DNA of 64,000 nt from an uncultured Bacteroidales bacterium. GTDB taxonomy: Bacteria > Bacteroidota > Bacteroidia > Bacteroidales > F082. Shown here in pieces: positions 35,701-43,334 of this stretch (within the stretch, counting starts at the first letter, position 1; every line of letters starts with the position of its first letter). A model generated the notes under the pieces. It was not told the DNA's origin. It made no database searches and saw only the letters and a program-made list of their open reading frames with translations. Made by a program: the position numbers and the translations under genes. The DNA is taken from the NCBI GenBank assembly GCA_900318085.1, contig ONJF01000002.1, forward strand, positions 186,001 to 250,000, written 5' to 3'.

Positions 35701-37258
35701 AGGCATCGGTCCCGAAGACTATCACGACTACGCTGCTGTGATTGCCCCCAACAACGGTGTGATTACTTCCTCTATCGAGTTTGACGATCCCACTCAAGTG
35801 TGGCTCGACGGTATCAAGGACGTCGATGTTCCTGAATCCTTCTTGAACTGGATCCGTTCTGGTACGTATGTCGATATGGACAACGCTTCTAACAATGACT
35901 ACGCCATGTCGTCGAAGAAGACAAGCAAGGGCGATAGCAAACCTTGGGACCCGACGGAGAACTTTGAGAAGATCGCCGGTCGTACTTGGGCTCCCGCTCT
36001 GCTGACCACCTTCTCAAGCCAAGGTGATGACGGTAGGAACCCCGGTCCTTTGTACTCGGCTAACTCGCGCTTTGACGATGTCTTCAAGTGCACTTCCAGC
36101 CTCGACATCGTGCTGACTGCCGATAAGTCGAAGTGGAGCCGCTGCCCGGTCATCGAGATGGGTATGGACAAGAACCTGAACGAAGGTGGTGCCGACCGCT
36201 TCTTCCTGCGTAGACACGCTTCCGTCAACCAAGATGGTAAGACCTGCGCTCAACTTGGTGTTCAACCCAACCCGAACGACCCGAACAACCCGGCCTTCAT
36301 CGGTGAAAATGGTATGGGATGGTTCCCCGGCTATGTCATCGACGTGGAAACTGGCGTCCGCATGAATGTGGCCTTCGGTGAGGACTCTTATCTCGCCGAC
36401 ATGAACGGCCGCGACATGATCTTCAATCCTGCCAAGGTGCAGAAAGTTACGGCTGAGGACAACACAGGTATGCTCCAGACGAAAGATCCTGCCATCTTCC
36501 GTGGCGCCGACGGCGAACCCGTCTTCGGTGGCAAGCACTTCGTCTACATCTGGCGTATGGACTCCATCGTGATGCCTAACTCCTCACCTTGGAAGCAAGT
36601 CAAGAACTACGGTTACGACGGTGGTCAGTTGCTGTACAACACCATGCACTTCATTGAACAAATGACCAACTCTGGTGCTGCCAGGACCATGAACGCCAAC
36701 TTCTACCAGCTGGTTGAATGGATTGGCATGCCGATGGGTATCGAAGGCATGGAGTGGTTGCCTGAAGGTAACGCCTGCCGCATCCGTATCCGTCTTGCCA
36801 AACCTTACGGTCCTGGCTATGGCTATGAATTGCAGACCGCCAACAACGACCTGATGATTAACAACCTGAATCCGAAGTACTCCTTCACAATCGAAGGCTG
36901 GGATCCGACCCTCAACGATCCTGAAAAGACTAACGAAGACCTTAACCTCATCACGGTGGTGCCTAATCCCTACTATGCTTACGATGCATATGAAGGCAAT
37001 GCACTGACCAACAAGGTGAAGATCACCAACCTGCCCAACAAGTGCGTGGTGTCCATCTTTACGATGAGCGGTACCAAGGTGCGTCAGTTCCGCAAGGACA
37101 ACGAAAGTCCGAGCATCGATTGGGACCTCACCAACTTCGCCAATACGCCCGTGGCCAGCGGCTTCTACCTGATCCATGTCAAGGATCTGACCAGTGGCGG
37201 CGAGCGCGTCATCAAGTTCTTCGGCGCTATGCGTCAAGTTGACCTGAACACATTCTAA
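32741..37258 (+). CDS. Large exported protein with C-terminal sorting-like domain
   Basis: A 1505-residue protein. The signal is MKNIFRILLAALIMVGAVIPGKA. The N-terminal part contains SLWIAGVDVNNQLKCAALRF and GNDYYTGPLTVDGMA, a pattern I associate with large exported Bacteroidota proteins encoded beside PorV-like genes. The C-terminal ~100 residues (VVPNPYYAYDAYEGNAL, KITNLPNKCVVSIFTMSGTK, VASGFYLIHVKDLTSGGERV) resemble a T9SS C-terminal domain, followed by an extra FFGAMRQVDLNTF tail. No enzyme motif is recognised. It sits between the receptor and the barrel gene and is probably displayed on the cell surface with them. Codon bias matches the receptor, consistent with co-expression. Confidence 0.85.
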   Translation: MKNIFRILLAALIMVGAVIPGKAEMYKYEQQGKGQRAQTAAGCTPSSSFEWLDINNVRTRINSGGDMWWDLPAGTGSKYFIPANGSATSLFAGSLWIAGVDVNNQLKCAALRFRQVGNDYYTGPLTVDGMASITPETCARWDKIFKITRAEVDQFLMDYQNGNTSDIPSIIKNWPATRAAEDPDGIAYYLAPFYDADGDGEYVPENGDYPYYDISNELCHTKIPTMEEEVYGTMHGSILADQVLKGDQTLWWIFNDKGASHTESGGQAIGIEVRAQAFAFATNDEINNMTFYSYEIINRSTYTLTGTYFSPWTDVDLGYGWDDYVGCDVARGLGYGYNGSAVDGSGEPEAYGAQPPAIGIDFFQGPYMDADGIDNPKYTFEQVFDHVDPATGDSIFVNDSTTALQVVDESINGVNFGNGIIDDERFGMRRFVYHNNSSADNGDPSTAPQYYNYLRGIWKNGAKMRYGGNAFTGNDVVGPECDFMFPGDSDPWNWGTQGTPPNGGYNTDGLYWSEEQCQNAPNDRRFMQSAGPFTLEPGAVNYITFGVPWARATSGGAWASVELLRVVDDKCQALFDNCFKVIDGPNAPDLTIRELDQELIIYLSNTAISNNYKEGYVEVDPEIPTSIVTAVEVVYDSIHATLDNGNDTVFLVPVANHSIEMECDRQYRFEGYKVYQLANGEVGADELNNTDKARLVFQCDIRNNVGRIMNYEFDESLQANVPKLKVNGGDAGVTHSFVITEDKFAQGDNPNLVNHKTYYFMAVAYAYNNYLPYSQEPGVENGLLGQKKPYLEGRKNIQVYSAVPHKTINGTVLNATYGDKPAITRLVGVGNGGNELELSQETIDEIMSKPLANDSTNRFGNPNYPIAYHPTYEAGYGPIDVKIVDPLNVKSHRYELWFGDMTEVYTQRITGDAEIFGDSAARLVNRWYLKDLDEPVEEGVNPIASDTTTIYTNEQMFIDRGISINVSQTYDIGRVKIGYYFEDVDPEGIGPEDYHDYAAVIAPNNGVITSSIEFDDPTQVWLDGIKDVDVPESFLNWIRSGTYVDMDNASNNDYAMSSKKTSKGDSKPWDPTENFEKIAGRTWAPALLTTFSSQGDDGRNPGPLYSANSRFDDVFKCTSSLDIVLTADKSKWSRCPVIEMGMDKNLNEGGADRFFLRRHASVNQDGKTCAQLGVQPNPNDPNNPAFIGENGMGWFPGYVIDVETGVRMNVAFGEDSYLADMNGRDMIFNPAKVQKVTAEDNTGMLQTKDPAIFRGADGEPVFGGKHFVYIWRMDSIVMPNSSPWKQVKNYGYDGGQLLYNTMHFIEQMTNSGAARTMNANFYQLVEWIGMPMGIEGMEWLPEGNACRIRIRLAKPYGPGYGYELQTANNDLMINNLNPKYSFTIEGWDPTLNDPEKTNEDLNLITVVPNPYYAYDAYEGNALTNKVKITNLPNKCVVSIFTMSGTKVRQFRKDNESPSIDWDLTNFANTPVASGFYLIHVKDLTSGGERVIKFFGAMRQVDLNTF

Positions 37259-37294
37259 ACAAATGTAATTGCTAACCGTAAATAATTTATCATC

Positions 37295-38383
37295 ATGAAG
37301 AAATCATTTAGATATATCGTATTGAGTTTCGTAATCCTTTTGGGATTAAGTACTCCTCAAGCATTTGCAGGTAATAAAGACCGTTCAGGCCAAGCTGGCG
37401 CAGCAGAATTGTTGATTAACCCTTGGGCTGCTTCGTCGGGCTGGGGCAACGCAGGTATGTCGTTTGTCCACGGCGTGGAAGCCATCTACGGTAACGTGGC
37501 AGGTATCTCATCCTGCAACACCCTCGACCTGAACTTCACCCACACCAGCTGGCTGGTTGGTGTGGGCAACGACACGCGCATCTCGTCGTTCGGCCTCTTG
37601 GCCCGCGTCGGTGAATCGAGCGTGTTGGGTCTGTCAATCATGTCGTTTAGCATCGGTGAGATTCCGATTACCACGGTCCAGAACCCTGATCCGGGTACCC
37701 TCGGCACCTACAAACCCAACCTGATGAACATCAACCTGTCGTTTGCCAAGGCTTTCTCCAACAGCATTAGCGGCGGTTTCAACCTGAAGATCATCAGCGA
37801 GTCCATCAAGGATATGGGTGGTGTTGGTGTGGCCTTGGACGCTGGTATCCAGTACGTCACTGGTCCTTATGACAACGTTCACTTCGGCATCACGCTGAAG
37901 AACATTGGACCCACCATGAAGTTCTCGGGTGACGGTATCTCGCTCCGCGTGTTCATGGACAATAGCAGTAACCAGCAGTTCACGATGGTGCAGCGCGTCG
38001 ACGACTTCGAGTTGCCCACGCAGTTGAGCATCGCCGCCGGCTATGACTTCATCCTTGGTGAGACCAGCCGTCTGACTGTTGCCGGTAACTTCTGCTCCAA
38101 CTCCTTCACCAACGACCAGTTCACCTTAGGCATGGAATATGGCTTTAAGGATCTGTTCATGGTCCGTGCCGGTTACACCTACGAGAACGGCATTTGGTCG
38201 AAGGGTGGCTTCCAAGACAACGATGGCTGCATGAACATCAACCGTGGCCTCAGCGCCGGTGTGTCAGTGCAAGTTCCGTTGTCGAAGAAAGAAAACGGCC
38301 TGAAACTCGCTGTGGATTACTCCTACAGAGACACCTACGTCTTCAATGGAACTCACAGCGTTGGCGCCAGAATATTTTTCTAA
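37295..38383 (+). CDS. PorV/PorQ-like outer-membrane beta-barrel
   Basis: A 362-residue protein with signal MKKSFRYIVLSFVILLGLST and PQAFA. The hallmark NPWAASSGWGNAGMSF and VEAIYGNVAGISS region matches PorV/PorQ and FadL-like barrels. The rest alternates beta strands and ends AGVSVQVPLS then TYVFNGTHSVGARIFF, a typical outer-membrane C-terminal strand. PorV itself carries T9SS cargo between the translocon and the attachment complex; this may be a dedicated paralogue for the exported protein encoded upstream. Which paralogue it is cannot be decided from sequence alone. It is third in the locus (36-bp gap). Confidence 0.82.
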   Translation: MKKSFRYIVLSFVILLGLSTPQAFAGNKDRSGQAGAAELLINPWAASSGWGNAGMSFVHGVEAIYGNVAGISSCNTLDLNFTHTSWLVGVGNDTRISSFGLLARVGESSVLGLSIMSFSIGEIPITTVQNPDPGTLGTYKPNLMNINLSFAKAFSNSISGGFNLKIISESIKDMGGVGVALDAGIQYVTGPYDNVHFGITLKNIGPTMKFSGDGISLRVFMDNSSNQQFTMVQRVDDFELPTQLSIAAGYDFILGETSRLTVAGNFCSNSFTNDQFTLGMEYGFKDLFMVRAGYTYENGIWSKGGFQDNDGCMNINRGLSAGVSVQVPLSKKENGLKLAVDYSYRDTYVFNGTHSVGARIFF

Positions 38384-38411
38384 ATCTGACCTCGGATTAA
38401 GAAATTATTCG

Positions 38412-38419
38412 TATCTTTG
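38412..38419 (+). promoter_or_regulatory. Bacteroidota -7 element upstream of greA
   Basis: TATCTTTG lies 89 bp before the greA ATG and directly before the leader hairpin at 38438-38468. Confidence 0.5.
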
Positions 38420-38437
38420 CAGTCGCAAACCAAAAGT

Positions 38438-38468
38438 AGACCCTTATTTCGGTAAGGGTCTCTTTTTT
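38438..38468 (+). terminator. Terminator-like hairpin in the greA leader
   Basis: AGACCCTTA (38438-38446) pairs with TAAGGGTCT (38453-38461), 9 perfect bp with a 6-nt loop, followed by a T-run (38463-38468). It lies between the -7 element and the greA start, so it could attenuate greA or end a short RNA of roughly 40 nt. It could also terminate readthrough from the upstream locus. Confidence 0.75.
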
Positions 38469-38500
38469 GCAACCTGTTTAGAAATCAAATAACAAGAATT

Positions 38501-38974
38501 ATGTCTGAAATAAAGTACTTTACCCCCGAGGGGTTACAAAAACTGAAGGACGAGCTCGACGACCTGATCCTCCGCGAACGTCCGCGCATCGTGCAAGCCA
38601 TCCAGGAAGCACGTGACAAGGGCGACCTTTCAGAGAATGCCGAATACGACGCTGCTAAAGAAGCCCAAGGTCTGCTTGAAGCCAAGATTGCAGAGCTGCA
38701 AGACCTTATCTTCAACGCCCGTATCCTCGACGAGTCGAAGATGGACAACTCAAAGGTGCTGCTCTATTCAACGGTAAAGATCAAGAACGTCAAGTCGGGC
38801 ATGGTGATGACCTATGCCATCGTGCCAGAGAAAGAGGCTAACTTCAAGGAAGGCAAACTCTCCATCAACTCGCCCATTGGCCAAGGTCTGCTTGGAAAAC
38901 AGGTAGGCGATGTGGCCGAGATTCAGGTACCCGCCGGCAAAGTGAATTTCGAAATCATTGAGATCACCCGATAA
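38501..38974 (+). CDS. greA: Transcription elongation factor GreA
   Basis: A 157-residue protein of the family's usual length. The N-terminal coiled coil (residues ~1-77) carries the catalytic acidic tip GDLSENAEYDAAKE (Asp42, Glu45). The C-terminal FKBP-like domain includes INSPIGQGLLGKQVGD. GreA enters the RNA polymerase secondary channel and triggers cleavage of backtracked transcripts. The leader carries a -7 element and a terminator-like hairpin. The HIT gene follows after 10 bp, so the two are probably co-transcribed. Confidence 0.97.
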   Translation: MSEIKYFTPEGLQKLKDELDDLILRERPRIVQAIQEARDKGDLSENAEYDAAKEAQGLLEAKIAELQDLIFNARILDESKMDNSKVLLYSTVKIKNVKSGMVMTYAIVPEKEANFKEGKLSINSPIGQGLLGKQVGDVAEIQVPAGKVNFEIIEITR

Positions 38975-38984
38975 ACCAACGACT

Positions 38985-39377
38985 ATGGCTACCATATTCT
39001 CTAGAATCATTCAAGGCGAAATCCCTTGCTATAAGATTGCCGAGGACGAGCGTTTCTTCGCTTTCATGGACATCAACCCTGTGGCCGTGGGCCACACTTT
39101 GGTGGTTCCCAAACACGAAGACGACTATATCTTCAACCTCGATGATGACGAACTCGGTGCCATGATGGTCTTCGCCAAGAAGGTGGCCAAGGCCATCGAG
39201 AAAGCCGTACCCTGCAAACGCATCGGCGTGGCCGTCATCGGATTGGAAGTGCCTCACGCGCACATCCATCTCATCCCCATCACCCAAGAGGGTGACATGG
39301 ACTTCAAGAAAGAACATGTCCACATGAGTGAAGAGGAGTTTCGCGAAGTGCAGAAGCGCATCGTTGAGAATCTCTAA
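38985..39377 (+). CDS. HIT family nucleotide-binding protein
   Basis: A 130-residue HINT-like protein. The histidine triad is HAHIHLIP (His91, His93, His95), preceded by the family features FSRIIQGEIPCYKIAED and HTLVVPKHEDDYIFNL. HIT/HINT proteins hydrolyse adenosine phosphoramidates and similar nucleotides in the cytoplasm. The ATG at 38985 gives the standard N terminus; the frame extension to 38958 overlaps greA. A GC-rich palindromic terminator follows 23 bp later. Confidence 0.93.
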   Translation: MATIFSRIIQGEIPCYKIAEDERFFAFMDINPVAVGHTLVVPKHEDDYIFNLDDDELGAMMVFAKKVAKAIEKAVPCKRIGVAVIGLEVPHAHIHLIPITQEGDMDFKKEHVHMSEEEFREVQKRIVENL

Positions 39378-39399
39378 TATGATTTAATGAAACGGATTT

Positions 39400-39433
39400 G
39401 TAGAGACGGTGCATGCACCGTCTCTACATTTTT
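39400..39433. terminator. 28-bp perfect palindrome with T-run
   Basis: Positions 39400-39427 form a perfect palindrome centred on GTGCATGCAC, followed by T5 (39429-39433). It probably ends the greA-HIT transcript. The same kind of GTAGAGACGGTG palindrome is, as far as I recall, dispersed in many bacterial genomes, so it may also be a mobile repeat. Confidence 0.7.
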
Positions 39434-39435
39434 AT

Positions 39436-39443
39436 TACCTTTG
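39436..39443 (+). promoter_or_regulatory. Bacteroidota -7 element for the T9SS plug gene
   Basis: TACCTTTG lies 17 bp before the ATG at 39461, directly after the palindromic terminator, so the 5' UTR would be very short. Confidence 0.5.
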
Positions 39444-39460
39444 CGGCAAATACTACCGCG

Positions 39461-40732
39461 ATGAAAAGAATCACCTTATTGATACTGGCCTTTGGCATGA
39501 TGACGGGCTTGTTTGCTCAGGATTTCGACCTGCCCTGCGGCAACATCAACTACAAGCCCCAGGTGCAGACCGTGCTGCTTTATGCTGACGACAACCAGCT
39601 CAATGACCCTATCATCCCTTTGGAGGACATGATGGAACGTCTCACCCTTTCGTTCGACGTCATCGATGGCGAAGGCGAGGTGCTCAACTATACCTTCATT
39701 CATTGCAGTTACGACTGGCGACCCACCGACCTGCAACGCCTGCAATATGCCTCTGGCTTCGACTCTGACCGATTGGATGACTACGCTTTCTCGCGCAACA
39801 CCTTAATCGATTATGTCAACTATCACCTCAAGTTTCCAAAAGATGACATGATGCCCCTTCTTTCGGGTAACTACCTGCTTGTTGTTTATGGCGATGACAT
39901 CAATGACCTCTTTTTTACCCGACGTTTCATGGTGATTGACGAAAAAGCCCATGTGGGTGCCACCGTGCCACGCTATCCCGACGAGTTGTCGCTTACTGAT
40001 ACGCATCAGCAACTCAATGTTAGGGTGGACATGAACAACTATCTGACGGGTAACACGCAGCAATACAGCCATCTGACCATTAGGCAAAATGGCAGATGGG
40101 ACAATGCGGCCGAAGGCTTGAAACCCACCTATGTCTATCCCGACTATCTCTCGTTCGAGCATCATCCGCAGACCGTGTTTGAGGCTGCCAACCAATACAG
40201 AAGATTCAATACAAGCAACTTCTATTTCCAGTCAGAGAATTTGGCTCATATCAGGCAAACCGACGAGTCGTTTGAGATTGACATTGCCACTTGTGAGTCA
40301 CGAGCTCGACAAGCCTACGCTTCCTACGAAGACATCCATGGCGAGAAATTCATCTACGTGGAAGACGAGAATTTGGACAACGCTACCGAGGCCGACTATT
40401 GCCGCGTCAACTTCTTTTACAAGAGTGAAGCCCCGTTGACGCATGAGGACCTCTACATCATGGGCGCCCTCAACGACTGGTGTTTCAATGACAGCAACAA
40501 GATGACCTACGACTACCGCTTGCATGGCTACACCTGTTCGATGGTGCTCAAACAGGGCTACTACAACTTTATGTTTGTCACCGTCGACCGCAACACCTAT
40601 GAGGTCACTACCGAACTGACCGCTGGCAACCATTGGGAGACCAATAATGTCTACAAGTTGTATTTCTACTATTACAATGCCCTCAAAGGATATGATGAAT
40701 TGGTCGGCTATTCCACAGTAAATTCACATTAA
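39461..40732 (+). CDS. T9SS plug protein (DUF5103)
   Basis: A 423-residue protein with signal MKRITLLILAFGMMTGLFA then QDF. DUF5103 features are FIHCSYDWRPTDLQRLQYAS, GNYLLVVYGDDINDLFFTRR, LNVRVDMNNYLTGNTQQYSH and the C-terminal MGALNDWCFNDSNKMTYDYR. DUF5103 proteins (Plug) close the periplasmic face of the SprA translocon pore in the type IX secretion system. The start at 39461 gives the signal peptide; an upstream frame does not. This supports a working T9SS for the sorting-domain proteins in this window. Confidence 0.9.
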   Translation: MKRITLLILAFGMMTGLFAQDFDLPCGNINYKPQVQTVLLYADDNQLNDPIIPLEDMMERLTLSFDVIDGEGEVLNYTFIHCSYDWRPTDLQRLQYASGFDSDRLDDYAFSRNTLIDYVNYHLKFPKDDMMPLLSGNYLLVVYGDDINDLFFTRRFMVIDEKAHVGATVPRYPDELSLTDTHQQLNVRVDMNNYLTGNTQQYSHLTIRQNGRWDNAAEGLKPTYVYPDYLSFEHHPQTVFEAANQYRRFNTSNFYFQSENLAHIRQTDESFEIDIATCESRARQAYASYEDIHGEKFIYVEDENLDNATEADYCRVNFFYKSEAPLTHEDLYIMGALNDWCFNDSNKMTYDYRLHGYTCSMVLKQGYYNFMFVTVDRNTYEVTTELTAGNHWETNNVYKLYFYYYNALKGYDELVGYSTVNSH

Positions 40733-40760
40733 TTTAAAATTCAAGATTTAAAATTTAAAA

Positions 40761-43253
40761 TTGGATTCGGCTTCGACGGATAGAATCACATTGTTTGCTG
40801 AGGTGTTGCTGCCGATTCCGGTACCTGGCACCTTCACCTATCGTGTGCCGTACGCACTGAACGATCAGGTACGTGTGGGTCAACGGGCAGTGGTGCAATT
40901 TGGCAAGAGTAAGATCCTGTCGGGACTTATTGTGGGATTGACCGAACAGGTGCCCTCGGTAGAAGTCAAGTTCCTTACCGACCTGCTCGATGACCAGCCG
41001 ATGGTCAACGAGAAGCAGTTGAAGTTTTGGGACTGGGTGAAGACCTATTACATGTGCCATCCTGGAGAGGTGATGCAGGCTGCATTGCCTTCCGCCTTGA
41101 AGCTGAGCAGCGAGACCACCGTGGCTCTCTCGCCCGACTACCAGCTCGACTCTGTGGCTTTGAACGATTTCGAGTATCTCATTGTGGAAGCCTTACAAAT
41201 CAAGCCGAGAATCACCATCAGCGAGGTGAGCAAGATTATCGGTTTCAAGAAGGTGATGCCCTTCGTTCACAGCATGATGGAGAAAGGCATTCTCGTGATG
41301 GAGGAGGAGCTGAACGAGAAATATAAGGCCAAATACGAACGTTTTGTGCGGCTTGCGGCGGATTATCGCGATGAGGCCAAACTCCATGAGTTGATGGACA
41401 CACTGACAAAACGTGCCTATAAGCAACTGGAGGTGCTCCTCGCCTTTATCACCCTCGGTGGCGATGCCGACAACGACATCATGGCAAAGGCACTTCTGGA
41501 TAGGGCCAAGGCTTCTTCCACTATCCTGAAAGCTATGGTTGACAAGGGCATCTTCGAGGCCTACGAACGCAAGGTCAGCCGTCTAAAAGAGTTCAAGGTG
41601 CAGACCGATGTCGATAGCATTCAACTGACAGAGGCACAGCAGAAAGCCTATGAGGGCATCAAGGCTGGATTTGGCGAGAACAAGCCCGTGTTGCTTCATG
41701 GTGTAACCTCGAGCGGTAAGACCGAAATCTATATCAAACTTATCAAGGAGGCCATCGACCAAGGCAAGCAGGTGCTTTATCTCCTGCCAGAGATTGCACT
41801 TACAGCGCAAATTATCAATCGGTTGAAAGAATATTTTGGCGACAGGTTGGGCGTTTATCACTCGCGGTATGGCACCAACGAGCGAGTCGAGGTGTGGGAG
41901 CAGGTGCGTGGCTTCGGACAGACGCAGTCCCCAAAACACCAAATCATTATTGGTTCGCGGTCGGCTATCTTCCTGCCATATTCCGATATAGGCTTGATTA
42001 TCGTTGACGAGGAACATGACAGCAGCTTCAAGCAAGTCGATCCAGCACCGCGTTACAACGCCCGCGATGCCGCCATTGTGTTGGCCGCCATGCATAAGGC
42101 GAACATCGTTTTGGGCTCAGCCACACCTTCGTATGAGAGCTACTACAATGCCTTGAATGGTCGTTATCGTCTGGTGGAGATCACAGAACGCTATGGCGGT
42201 GTGCAGATGCCCGAAATCATCCTCAGCGACATGCGTGTGGAGCGTCGGCGCAAGACTATGAAGGCTGACTTCGGCAGCACCTTGCTGGATGCCATGAAAG
42301 AGACCTTGGAGGAGCACAATCAGACCATCTTGTTCCAAAACCGACGCGGATTCTCGTTGCGCATTGAGTGCGACGATTGTCATTATGTACCGCAGTGTAT
42401 CAACTGTGATGTGAGCCTCATCTACCACAAGAGCCAGAATGTGTTGCGCTGCCACTATTGTGGCTACACGGCCAGCGTGCCGAGCGAATGCCCTGTCTGT
42501 CACAGTCCTAACATCCGCATGCATGGCTTTGGGACGGAAAAGATAGAGGAGGATTTGAGCCTTGTCATGCCCGAAGCCAAGGTGGCCCGCCTCGACCTCG
42601 ACACAACCCGCTCGAAGAACGACTACCAGAGCATCTTGGAGCGCTTTCAGGACAAGGAAACCAACATCCTTGTGGGCACCCAGATGGTCACCAAAGGCTT
42701 GGACTTCGACTCGGTGAAGGTGGTGGGCATCCTCAATGCCGACAACATGCTCTCGTTCCCTGACTTTCGCGCCTTCGAGCGCAGCTTCCAGCTGATGGCC
42801 CAGGTGGCGGGCAGGGCAGGACGCAAAGGCAAGCAAGGCAAAGTCATCATCCAGACCTACGAACCTGCGCATCCCGTGTTGCAAGATGTGTTGCGCAACG
42901 ACTTCCGGGGACTTTACGACAAGCAGATGGTCATCCGTCAGCAGTTCGGCTATCCGCCCTTCTATCGTCTGATACTCATCCGACTGAAGCACAAGGACTA
43001 CCAGAAACTCAACCCTGCAGCGGCAGAGTTGGCCACTATGCTTCGACCCATTTTCAAACAGGATCTGCTTGGGCCTGAATACCCCGTGGTTTCAAGGGTC
43101 AAGAATTTGTATATCAAGCAGATGATGGTGAAATTTAGGCGCGATTATAACACACAAAAAGTGAAAGAGTTGATCGCCAATCAGATACATCTCTTCCAGC
43201 AAAACTCAGAGTATAAGGCTGTGCAAGTGCAGATCGACGTCGATCCGATGTGA
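40761..43253 (+). CDS. priA: Primosomal helicase PriA
   Basis: An 830-residue DEAH-type helicase that restarts collapsed replication forks. The N-terminal 3'-end-binding domain shows FAEVLLPIPVPGTFTYRVPY. Walker A is GVTSSGKT (314-321), Walker B DEEH (416-419). Two zinc sites use eight Cys (537, 540, 546, 549, 564, 567, 577, 580). C-terminal motifs include LVGTQMVTKGLDFDSVKVVG and AQVAGRAGRKGKQG. The start is a TTG at 40761; no ATG fits the family N terminus better. It follows the plug gene after 28 bp of AT-rich sequence made of short TTTAAAAT repeats. Confidence 0.96.
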   Translation: MDSASTDRITLFAEVLLPIPVPGTFTYRVPYALNDQVRVGQRAVVQFGKSKILSGLIVGLTEQVPSVEVKFLTDLLDDQPMVNEKQLKFWDWVKTYYMCHPGEVMQAALPSALKLSSETTVALSPDYQLDSVALNDFEYLIVEALQIKPRITISEVSKIIGFKKVMPFVHSMMEKGILVMEEELNEKYKAKYERFVRLAADYRDEAKLHELMDTLTKRAYKQLEVLLAFITLGGDADNDIMAKALLDRAKASSTILKAMVDKGIFEAYERKVSRLKEFKVQTDVDSIQLTEAQQKAYEGIKAGFGENKPVLLHGVTSSGKTEIYIKLIKEAIDQGKQVLYLLPEIALTAQIINRLKEYFGDRLGVYHSRYGTNERVEVWEQVRGFGQTQSPKHQIIIGSRSAIFLPYSDIGLIIVDEEHDSSFKQVDPAPRYNARDAAIVLAAMHKANIVLGSATPSYESYYNALNGRYRLVEITERYGGVQMPEIILSDMRVERRRKTMKADFGSTLLDAMKETLEEHNQTILFQNRRGFSLRIECDDCHYVPQCINCDVSLIYHKSQNVLRCHYCGYTASVPSECPVCHSPNIRMHGFGTEKIEEDLSLVMPEAKVARLDLDTTRSKNDYQSILERFQDKETNILVGTQMVTKGLDFDSVKVVGILNADNMLSFPDFRAFERSFQLMAQVAGRAGRKGKQGKVIIQTYEPAHPVLQDVLRNDFRGLYDKQMVIRQQFGYPPFYRLILIRLKHKDYQKLNPAAAELATMLRPIFKQDLLGPEYPVVSRVKNLYIKQMMVKFRRDYNTQKVKELIANQIHLFQQNSEYKAVQVQIDVDPM

Positions 43254-43294
43254 TTTTCTCCAATAATTCTAACTACCAATTGCTTGAAAATGCC

Positions 43295-43302
43295 TATTTT
43301 TG
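43295..43302 (+). promoter_or_regulatory. Bacteroidota -7 element for the beta-barrel receptor
   Basis: TATTTTTG lies 32 bp before the ATG at 43335. No -33 element at normal spacing was seen. Confidence 0.45.
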
Positions 43303-43334
43303 CAGTTTCCAAAACGAGCATATTAATCCCTTTT

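Noticed and set aside
28900-38383. SusC/SusD system
   Set aside because: The receptor has a SusC-like layout, but no SusD-type lipoprotein follows; the partners are an exported protein and a PorV-like barrel.
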